NCBI RefSeq assembly: GCF_001904725.1
Contig: NZ_MRCE01000044.1
Location: 1-56,875, forward strand
Source of the DNA: Phormidium ambiguum IAM M-71
Lineage (GTDB): Bacteria > Cyanobacteriota > Cyanobacteriia > Cyanobacteriales > Aerosakkonemataceae
Direction of reading: 5' to 3'
DNA: 56,875 nucleotides
Under the pieces are notes generated by a model. The model searched no databases. It was not told the DNA's origin and was given only the letters and a program-made list of their open reading frames with translations. The translations under genes and the position numbers were made by a program. Below, piece after piece: positions 19,117 through 27,300 of the stretch (the stretch's first letter is position 1; each line of letters opens with the position of its first letter).

Positions 19117-20538
19117 ATGTCTGAAACTTCTATTCTTTCTTTTTTACCTAACGTATCGCTCCTTCAGCAAAATGAGGAATGGGTACTTCACTATCAAAGT
19201 GCTACCTACTCCAAAAACACCATTTCTTTACCTAATTGTACGCCTGGAATATTGCAGGCTTGGCAGATTTTGTGCGGCAATGGAGGTACAAGGGAACAGC
19301 TGAGTTCTCTGGTTCAAGAAATTGATGGATTGTCCAAATTACCTGAATTTTATTATTATCTTGCACAATTTGAACGCCTTGGCCTTATCTGTCAAACTTT
19401 CTTTGTAGATGGAACACCGCTAGCAACATTTATTCCCCTTGTAAGAACACCGATATTTAAAATTCCAGAAGTTTTTCCCACACAGTCTTATATTTTATCC
19501 CGGTTTGCTTATTTGCATCGCCAGAACAATCAAATAGTACTGGAATCCCCTCTATCTCAGGTGCAGTTGATAATAGCTGATTGGCGGGGAGGTGCTATTT
19601 TAACCGAACTTAATCAACCATGCTCTTATGCTGAATTATGCCAAAAGATACCTAGTATTTCAGCAAATGCCGTGCAACAATTCCTCAATTTGCTGGATGC
19701 TGCCAAAATGCTTTCCCATGTAAAAATCGGGGGAAAAATTGCCGAAGAACGAGAGGATGCGCTTGTGCAATGGGAATTTCACGACTTACTTTTCCATAGT
19801 AAGGTGAGAACGGGAAGACATCGCCAACCTGTAGGGAGAACCTATCGTTTTTTAGGCAAAATTCCCCAACTTCCGGCGATTAAAACCCAAGTGACAGACA
19901 CTATTATTTCCCTATATCGACCGGATATTGAAGATCTTAAAAAAAATGATTTACCTTTTACTCTAGTTTTAGAAGAGAGAAAATCAATTCGACATTATGG
20001 AGAGCGAGCAATTACAGATCGCCAACTGGGAGAATTTCTTTACCGTTCCCTGAGAGTGAGAAATATCATCAAAACCGAAACAGAAGAACTAAGTAATCGA
20101 CCTTATCCTAGCGCGGGAGCTTGTTATGAATTAGAAGTTTATCTAGCCATTAATCATTGTGATAATATTTCCCCTGGTTTGTACCATTACCATCCCCAAG
20201 AACATCAACTTTGGCAAATTTCTCCGAAAACCTCGCAAGTAGAAGCTTTACTTTTAGAAGCAACGCAGAATAATCCTCAGCGACAAACTCCGCAAATTCT
20301 GATTATTTTAGCGGCACGTTTTCAGAGAATTTCTTGGTATTACCAGTCGATCGCATATTCTAGCATTCTGAAAAATGTGGGTGCTTTATTTCAGACTATG
20401 TATTTAGTAGCAACTAGTCTGGACTTAGCACCTTGCGCTATTGGTTGCGGCAATGCAGATCTCTTTGCCTCTGCTTTCGGAACAGACTACTATACTGAGT
20501 CCTCTGTTGGCGAATTCGCACTATCAAGCCGAGTGTAA
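19117..20538 (+). CDS. sagB-like: SagB-type FMN azoline dehydrogenase
   Basis: A 473-aa enzyme expected to oxidise azolines to thiazoles/oxazoles using FMN. The C-terminal half is a nitroreductase-fold SagB/ThcOx domain: LEERKSIRHYGERAIT (FMN phosphate contact), SNRPYPSAGACYELEVYLA, YSSILKNVGALFQTMYLVA and the terminal SSVGEFALSS. The N-terminal roughly 200 residues are a separate region that includes LQAWQILCGNGGTREQLSSLV, probably a small winged-helix or docking module. The frame is open from 19003 inside the YcaO gene, but ATG 19117, 8 bp after the YcaO stop, is the natural start. It is the last gene of the visible operon. No transporter or dedicated protease gene follows. Confidence 0.92.
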   Translation: MSETSILSFLPNVSLLQQNEEWVLHYQSATYSKNTISLPNCTPGILQAWQILCGNGGTREQLSSLVQEIDGLSKLPEFYYYLAQFERLGLICQTFFVDGTPLATFIPLVRTPIFKIPEVFPTQSYILSRFAYLHRQNNQIVLESPLSQVQLIIADWRGGAILTELNQPCSYAELCQKIPSISANAVQQFLNLLDAAKMLSHVKIGGKIAEEREDALVQWEFHDLLFHSKVRTGRHRQPVGRTYRFLGKIPQLPAIKTQVTDTIISLYRPDIEDLKKNDLPFTLVLEERKSIRHYGERAITDRQLGEFLYRSLRVRNIIKTETEELSNRPYPSAGACYELEVYLAINHCDNISPGLYHYHPQEHQLWQISPKTSQVEALLLEATQNNPQRQTPQILIILAARFQRISWYYQSIAYSSILKNVGALFQTMYLVATSLDLAPCAIGCGNADLFASAFGTDYYTESSVGEFALSSRV

Positions 20539-20626
20539 AGTACCTACACCAAGGCCGTGTTTTCATGATACGCTTGCGATAAGATTTTTTTAGGAATGCT
20601 CAGTTAATTTGATATTCGACAAATAG

Positions 20627-21490
20627 TTAAAAATCCAATTCAATGTTTCCTAACTCCTGACGAATTCGCCGCATCCCAATCCCGGAAGCTAACACTTGCT
20701 TCAGTTCGCGATCGCTTTCTTCTAGAATCCATCGTGCTTGCCATTCTTGGGATGGTATCGAACCATATTTTTCAGGTATAACGACACCATGATAGGCGTA
20801 CACGCTAAATCCATCGGTGAACTGAATTGCTGGCATCCCTTCTCCGTGAAGTCGTCGTTCGTTATCAAAACTTAGTTTTGACGGTCGATCGCAAACAAAG
20901 CAAGTTTTCTTCCACGGGAAAATCCAACCGCACTCTTTCGCTACAGACTGAAGTGCTTGCCACTTTTGCGGTGAGTATTCACAATTTAAAACCGAAATAC
21001 AATAGTCAAATGCACTAGCATAAACGGCCCATAGTTCGGGTTGTATGCAGTTGTCATTTTGACTTGTAAGTTCCTTCCTCAGTTGCTTCCACAAAGAATT
21101 CCCCAGTTGAAACCCCAGTTGATTTGCGATCGAAGTCCAGAGATATCTTTTTAGTTGGTCGATCGCTTCGATTTCCAAGTTTTTCTCTACCAGGCTTCCC
21201 AATTGGCTACCCGGCGGAATTTCCAATTGCTTCTCGATTTTGCCCCTCAACAAACCTCCCAGGAAACTCCCCAATAGGGAGGGAGGCTTCTGCAAAGCTG
21301 CATAAGGGCTATCAAAAAATTGGATTGTAGGTTTCTGAAGACCGATCGCATTGTAAACAGCTTCGATCGCTAAAGCTGCTTTCTGCCGATCGATCCGATC
21401 GGTAGAAATGGCGATCTCTCTCCATTTGTCCCGATACTCTCGAATCAGAAATACTTGCTCGGTCGTCAGTTGTTTAATCCTGGCCTTCAA
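20627..21490 (-). CDS. DUF6745-type protein, C-terminally short
   Basis: A 287-aa protein of the cyanobacterial DUF6745 type. Recognisable blocks are IREYRDKWREIAISTDRIDR near the N-terminus, FFDSPYAALQ, a Gln/Leu-rich segment with QLGSLV/QLGFQLGNSLW, and a CFVCDRPSKLSFDNERRLHGEG block. As I recall the family, it continues for about 100 residues beyond GIGMRRIRQELG. Here it stops at IELDF, and the downstream sequence does not resume the homology, so the 3' end may have been lost. The start is TTG with no strong ribosome binding site. The function of this family is unknown. It points away from SagB and is probably unrelated to the RiPP operon. Confidence 0.7.
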   Translation of the reverse strand: MKARIKQLTTEQVFLIREYRDKWREIAISTDRIDRQKAALAIEAVYNAIGLQKPTIQFFDSPYAALQKPPSLLGSFLGGLLRGKIEKQLEIPPGSQLGSLVEKNLEIEAIDQLKRYLWTSIANQLGFQLGNSLWKQLRKELTSQNDNCIQPELWAVYASAFDYCISVLNCEYSPQKWQALQSVAKECGWIFPWKKTCFVCDRPSKLSFDNERRLHGEGMPAIQFTDGFSVYAYHGVVIPEKYGSIPSQEWQARWILEESDRELKQVLASGIGMRRIRQELGNIELDF

Positions 21491-21537
21491 TATAATGCCA
21501 TTCCTGTGCTTGTAAGCTAACTGGAAAATTCCCTGAC

Positions 21538-21575
21538 AAAAAAAGCCATTTTACGGCTGGCAGGGGAATGGCTTT
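21538..21575 (-). terminator. Rho-independent terminator after UbiA gene
   Basis: Read on the minus strand, arms AAAGCCATT and AATGGCTTT (21567-21575 and 21542-21550) flank a 16-nt GC-rich loop and run directly into a T tract (the A run at 21538-21544 of the plus strand). It lies about 85 bp after the UbiA stop and before the DUF6745 gene, so it separates these two minus-strand genes. Confidence 0.75.
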
Positions 21576-21659
21576 GTTAGCAATATGACATCTTTAAATA
21601 TAACTATCTCTATAGGGCAGTGTCTCTACGTAGAGGTTAAAAACAAAAAATACCTGGGT

Positions 21660-22574
21660 TTAAATAACTGCGATCGCACAACCGAGTACCGAACAAAACC
21701 AATAGGTAAATAACATATAACTATAATGATCTGCTTTTGGGAAGCGGTAAGAAATCAATCGCACCGCGATCGCTAAACTCAAAACTGCCAAAAAAATATC
21801 GCACAATATAACATTCCCGGTTAAACCTACTGGCATCATCAGTCCGAAATGTGTCACCAAAGGTAACAGTGCAAAACCAGAACTTAATACAACTCGACTT
21901 GCAGTTTCTCCAAAAGCTATAGGGAAAGTGTTTCTGCCAATTGCGCGATCGCCATCGATATCCCGCAGATCCTGAATAGCCGCTAAAAATAGCCACACAC
22001 CAGCTACCACTAAGATCCACTGCCAAGCGATCGATGTAATTGGTGTCACCAATTGCCAAGCCGCTGCAAGTAATGCAACTGTACCTACTCCCATATACAA
22101 ATTTTTAGTAATCCAATGTTTAGAACCGCTACCTAAGTTGTGCAGAATAATACAACCTTGCCAAAGTAACGCCCACTCTAAAACACCAAACCACCATCCC
22201 ACCAATCCAAACAGCACCATCGTCACAGCCAACCGCACCTTTGCACCTAGAGGTGAAACATCACCTTTCACCAGTGGACGATGGGGTTTATTAATGCGAT
22301 CTTCATCAATACCGACTATTTGGTTTGATATGCAAAACGGCATGATATACAACCAAAAGTAAACAATGCCGCGTCCCAGTACAAGCAATAAGTCAAGCGC
22401 ATTAGTCGGATGAGTTTTCCACGCCGCCATCATAAATAGCAACCCAGGTATCATCGATGCTGAAAGATCGCCGCCGATGAATTGCCAACTCAGACACGCT
22501 TCATGTCGGAGGCTTCGGTAGATTTTTGCAATTAAAGCCCGAACGGATGACAACACTTTTGCTTGTACTGACAA
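21660..22574 (-). CDS. UbiA-family prenyltransferase
   Basis: A 304-aa integral membrane enzyme of the UbiA superfamily, which transfers or cyclises isoprenyl diphosphate chains on acceptors. Both Asp-rich Mg2+/diphosphate motifs are present: NQIVGIDEDRINKPHRP (about residue 84) and DLRDIDGDRAIGRNTFP (about residue 200). Eight or so hydrophobic segments alternate with them, as expected. The TTG start is supported by a GAGG/AGGA ribosome binding site 7-8 nt upstream. It is transcribed away from the P450 gene across a 332-bp gap and ends at its own terminator. The acceptor is unknown. The cyanobacterial context allows a terpenoid, a quinone-like product or a tailoring role, and nothing ties it firmly to the TOMM cluster. 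Confidence 0.88.
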   Translation of the reverse strand: MSVQAKVLSSVRALIAKIYRSLRHEACLSWQFIGGDLSASMIPGLLFMMAAWKTHPTNALDLLLVLGRGIVYFWLYIMPFCISNQIVGIDEDRINKPHRPLVKGDVSPLGAKVRLAVTMVLFGLVGWWFGVLEWALLWQGCIILHNLGSGSKHWITKNLYMGVGTVALLAAAWQLVTPITSIAWQWILVVAGVWLFLAAIQDLRDIDGDRAIGRNTFPIAFGETASRVVLSSGFALLPLVTHFGLMMPVGLTGNVILCDIFLAVLSLAIAVRLISYRFPKADHYSYMLFTYWFCSVLGCAIAVI

Positions 22575-22736
22575 TTTTTTTCCTCACACCCTGTAAACCA
22601 GAATTTTCCCCATCAACTAACTGACACCATAGGATTATTCTGTTAATCTTTATTTGTCGGTGATCTGTGTCACTGAACATGGTCAATCATATCAGTAAAT
22701 CTGCCATTTAGTAGATTTACTGTAGTCAAATGTTAT

Positions 22737-22768
22737 TTGAATACATTAACTTAACAAAAAAATATAAT
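22737..22768 (+). promoter_or_regulatory. Possible promoter in the UbiA/P450 divergent region
   Basis: The 332-bp AT-rich gap 22575-22906 separates two divergent genes. It contains a perfect TATAAT at 22763-22768 facing the P450 and a TTGAAT 20 bp before it. The spacing is longer than ideal, so this is a weak candidate. No operator is obvious. Confidence 0.3.
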
Positions 22769-22906
22769 AAATTTTTCTAATGTCACTTTTTACCAAGCAC
22801 GGGAAAAGCCGATCGCAGCTTTATTAGCTTAATCGTCGTAAGGCTTAATGGATAAGGATTTCAATTAAATAAAAAGCTCGTGAACTATTTTGCTGCGGCC
22901 TAAAAT

Positions 22907-24325
22907 GTGCAAAGTCGATCGCACAAACCAAACTCAAGGCATAATACCCAATCAGCATCTACTTTTACACAAAAAGGAAAAAACCTCTTGAAACTCCCTG
23001 ATGGCCCCCAGACTCCAGTTTGGTTAGAGACACTTCAGTTCGTTCTCCGTCCCATAGAATACTTAGAAGCACGGCAAAAGCGCTACGGCGATGCTTTCAC
23101 TATAGGAAGGAATACTGATTCTCCAGTGGTGTATTTAAGTCACCCGCAAGCGATCGAAGAAATTTTTACAGCCAATCCAAATTTGTTTGAAGTTGGCCAT
23201 GCCCAAAAACCAGTTGTACAACCACTTTTTGGAGAACGTTCCTTAGCGCTGCTAGACGGCGAACCTCATCAACGCTATCGCCGTCTCCTCATGCCACCCT
23301 TTCATGGAGAACGGATGAAAGCTTACGGTCAAATTATCTGCGATATCACCAGACAAGTAATCAATGAGTGGACAATAGGGAAAAGCTTCTCAGTTCGTTC
23401 TGCAATGGAAGAAATTTCTCTACGTGCGATCTTGCAAACTGTTTTTGGTTTGTATAAAGGACAAAGATACGACTTGCTTAGACAGCAACTCATTTTATAT
23501 CTAAACGCAATAGGGTCTGCTACTACCGCCAGTTTTCTATTTTTTCCTATGCTTCGACAAGATTTAGGTTCTATAAGTCCTTGGGGAAAATTTATCCGAC
23601 TTAAGCAATCGATCGATCGATTACTCACTAGCGAGATCCAAGAACGTCAACAGTCAATTGATTCTGAACGTACTGATGTTCTATCCCTTTTATTAAATGC
23701 TAAGGATGAAGCTGGTCAGCCCATGACTGATGTGGAATTAAGAAGCCAATTACTTACCCTATTGGTTGCAGGTTATGAAACTACTGCAACTGCTTTAACA
23801 TGGGCGTTGTACTGGATTCACTATCTCCCAGAAGTTAAGAGCAAACTTTATAGCGAAATGAACACTATTACTTCTGATACAAACCCAAGCGAGATAGCAA
23901 AATTACCCTATTTAAGCGCAGTATGTACTGAAACTCTGAGGTTATACCCAGTCATCTTAGCAACTCCTAATCGTAAATTGAATTCTTCATTTCATTTGAT
24001 GGAATATCAGTTTAAGCCTGGTAATATACTGATTCCGTGCATTTATTTGACTCATCAACGAGAAGACTTATATCCAGAACCAAAACGCTTTAAACCAGAA
24101 CGTTTTCTAGAAGGGCAATTTTCTCCTTATGAATATTTGCCCTTTGGAGGCGGGAATCGTAGTTGTATTGGCATGGCATTTGCTATGTTTGAAATGAAGT
24201 TAGTGTTGGCTACTATTTTGCACGAAAAACAATTAATTTTGGCAAAACAATACCCCATCAAACCTGTACGTCGCGGCCTTACTATTGCCCCTCCAACAAG
24301 CCTGCAAATGCTCGTAAAAAATTAG
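22907..24325 (+). CDS. Cytochrome P450, CYP110-like
   Basis: A soluble bacterial P450 of about 445-472 aa. It has the I-helix oxygen-activation motif VAGYETTATALTW (about 285-297), the K-helix ETLRLYP, the PERF segment (FKPERFLEG) and the heme loop FGGGNRSCIG with the ligand Cys at about residue 420. The N-terminal LKLPDGPQTPVWLETLQ is typical of cyanobacterial CYP110 enzymes, which hydroxylate fatty acids or terpenes. The start is uncertain: GTG 22907 opens the frame, but TTG 22988 is preceded by AAAGGA and begins right where family homology starts. It lies divergent from UbiA, which would fit a prenylated or terpenoid product. The substrate is unknown. Confidence 0.93.
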   Translation: MQSRSHKPNSRHNTQSASTFTQKGKNLLKLPDGPQTPVWLETLQFVLRPIEYLEARQKRYGDAFTIGRNTDSPVVYLSHPQAIEEIFTANPNLFEVGHAQKPVVQPLFGERSLALLDGEPHQRYRRLLMPPFHGERMKAYGQIICDITRQVINEWTIGKSFSVRSAMEEISLRAILQTVFGLYKGQRYDLLRQQLILYLNAIGSATTASFLFFPMLRQDLGSISPWGKFIRLKQSIDRLLTSEIQERQQSIDSERTDVLSLLLNAKDEAGQPMTDVELRSQLLTLLVAGYETTATALTWALYWIHYLPEVKSKLYSEMNTITSDTNPSEIAKLPYLSAVCTETLRLYPVILATPNRKLNSSFHLMEYQFKPGNILIPCIYLTHQREDLYPEPKRFKPERFLEGQFSPYEYLPFGGGNRSCIGMAFAMFEMKLVLATILHEKQLILAKQYPIKPVRRGLTIAPPTSLQMLVKN

Positions 24326-24370
24326 CATCATCCTACTATCATAAAGTACTATTAGCATAGTATCCTGATA

Positions 24371-27300
24371 TCAGGAATTAACTTGCATCAGCAACTTTGT
24401 GGTTTCTCGTCTTAGGGGAATCATAATCACAAACTCTGTTCCCTCTCCCGGTGCAGAAATACACTCAATTTTACCTCCGTGTTTCTCCACTACAATTTGA
24501 TAACTAATTGACAAACCCAAACCAGTACCTTTACAGATAGGTTTAGTAGTAAAGAAAGGATTGAATAACTTAGTACGTACTTTTTCTGTCATACCGGGGC
24601 CGTTATCCTTAATCCGAATTATAACAAATTGGTAATTGGGAATTGATGAATAGTTAGACTCTTCCTCGTTGATTATCAATGGCCTATTTTCTAGTTCGGT
24701 GCGAATCCGAATTTCTTTTTCATTAGAAACTCTTTCCTTTTCCATTGCATCAATCGCATTTGCCAAAATATTCATAAACACCTGATTCAATTGTCCGTTG
24801 TAACACTCAACTTTCGGCAAATTACCGTACTCTTTGACCACCCTAATTGCTTTTAATTCTCCCTTAGCTTTCAAACGATGTTGCAAAATCATCAACGTAC
24901 TTTCTAACCCATCGTGGATATTTACTGACCTTGCACTCCCATCATCAACCCGCGAGAAATTGCGTAAAGACTGCATAATTTCTCTAATTTTATCAGTACC
25001 AACTTGCATCGAAGAAAGCATTTTAGGCAAGTCTTCCCTAATGTATTCCAGTTCCATTGTTTCTATCTCTGCTTGAATCTCTGCTGGAGGACTTGGGAAA
25101 TGATGCTGGTAAAGATTCAAAAGATTCAACAAATCTTGTACGTACTCAGAAGCATGATGCAAATTGCCATTGATAAAACTAACCGGATTATTTACTTCAT
25201 GAGCTACACTTGCCACCAGTTGTCCTAAACTAGATATTTTTTCAGTTTGCACTAATTGAGCCTGTGTCTGTTGCAGCTTGTGCAAATATTTTTCCAGAGC
25301 TTCGTTCTTTTCTTTTAACTGCACTTCTGACTTTTGTAAAGCCTCATTTTTGTTATCCAATTCTTGATTTTTTGCTTCCAGTTGTTGAGAATAAGTTTGC
25401 AACTCCTCGTAAAGAGTTGCATTTTCTAGAGAAATAGCTGCTTGTGCTGCTAAAAGTTTTAATACAGACAACCGCGCTGGCGTAAAAGCACCCACACTCA
25501 AGTTATTTTCTAAATAAAGAATGCCCGTAAATTTTCCTTTATGAGTAAGCGGCCAGCAAAAAATTGATTTCGGTTGAGCTTTCAGGATGTAAGGATCGTT
25601 AGTAAACAATCCCTCAACTGTCGCATTATTTAAGACTACAGTTTGTTGGCTTCTTTCTACGTAATTAATAATCGATAATGGCAAATCCGGACGCGATTCA
25701 ACGGGAACCGATGGCAGTACGCGCACCTTACTTTTTTCCACAGCACCTTCTGCTACCAGCACCAACTTACCAGATTTTGACAACAACAAATAACCTTTAG
25801 AAGCACCAACATTCTCAATCGTGATCTGCATTAACTTAGAAAGCAACTTGTCTAGAACAATTTCTGAAGAAATTGCTTGGGATGCTTTGGTCACCGTAAC
25901 TAAATCTAGAGCAGATGAACTTCCTCCTGTGGTCGAAGTAGTAGTACGAGTAACATTGAAGCCAGCGTCTTCCCGCTTCAGTATTTTTAAGAAGAAGCCA
26001 GGATATCTTTGTTCTAAGTCTTGAACTTTTGCCTTTGCTCCCCACCTAATGTAGCTATAATAGGCTTCTGTTAAATATGTTTGAGCAACCTTCTCTCTAT
26101 TACGGGAAAAATAAAACTCAGATGCCAGTTCATTAGCTAGTGCTTCTTCCTGAATAAAACCTTGTTGCTTGGCTCCTTGTATAGCTCGGTCATAATACTT
26201 CATTGCTAGAACATCTTGACCTAAGATTCTAGATTTTTCTGCCTCTACTAGCTCATATTTATTCTGACAATTAGATGGAGCATGAAAAGCCCACTTTTTT
26301 AAAGCTTTTTGATTTAACTTTACTTGAAATAAATATTGCTTTCGATCGGTTTTTGAAACATAAGAATAGTGAGCTAAAAGAGCTAGCGAATAGTATAATT
26401 TATGATTGGTCACTGCGCTCATTCCGCTTACTTTATCTAAATACTTCTCTGCGAGCCTAGCGTATTCAATAGACCGAGCGTAGTCTTTGAATAGAAATAA
26501 CATCCAAGCTTTTAAAAAGTATACATTAAAAGTTGATATACCATTATTGTTTTTTATCAACAAAGGTAAAGTTTCTCTTTCGTTAAAACTCTCACCAACT
26601 AAACAATATTTATCAGGAGATTTGCCTGCCAAATTCAAAACAAATTGAAACCATATTTGAGTATTAATTAACTGAAAATCTTGCTTGAGCTTTAACATTA
26701 CATCCGTATATTTGCGCTGTTCTTGTTCTACTAATTCTAGAGTTTCTCCTCTAATTAAAAGATGACTGCAATAGTTCATTGCATTATGACAAGCTGATTC
26801 TAAATCTCCTACTTCTAATGCTGTTTGAATTCCCTCAAACAAAGGCTTTATTGTTTCTTTAAACGGTTCTTTCCAAGCCTTTAAACCTGTATTAAATAAT
26901 AGCTCTACTTTTGGCTGAATTTCTCTAGCATAAAATTTACTTAATACTTGCAAAGAAAGTTTGCCAAATCTATATCCAGAATCAATATCTCCCAGTCCGC
27001 CACACAACATAAAAGCATAATAACCATAAGCATAAGCAGCCAAATGTGAATTTCCATAATTAACACTTAATTTAATTAGCGTAAATATAACCAACGGCAA
27101 AAGATCTGGTTTGGCGATGAAGGTAGCCGGAGTAACGGTGATTAAAATTCGCATAGACGCCAGTTTATATGGGTCTGTCATTTCTCTTAAATCTGCTAAC
27201 TCTTCAATCAGCTTTCTTGCGAAGATTATTTTAGTTTGAATCAATCCTACTAAAATATTCAACTTGCTAGGGTTTTTGGGCAGAGAAACTCCCAGCATTT

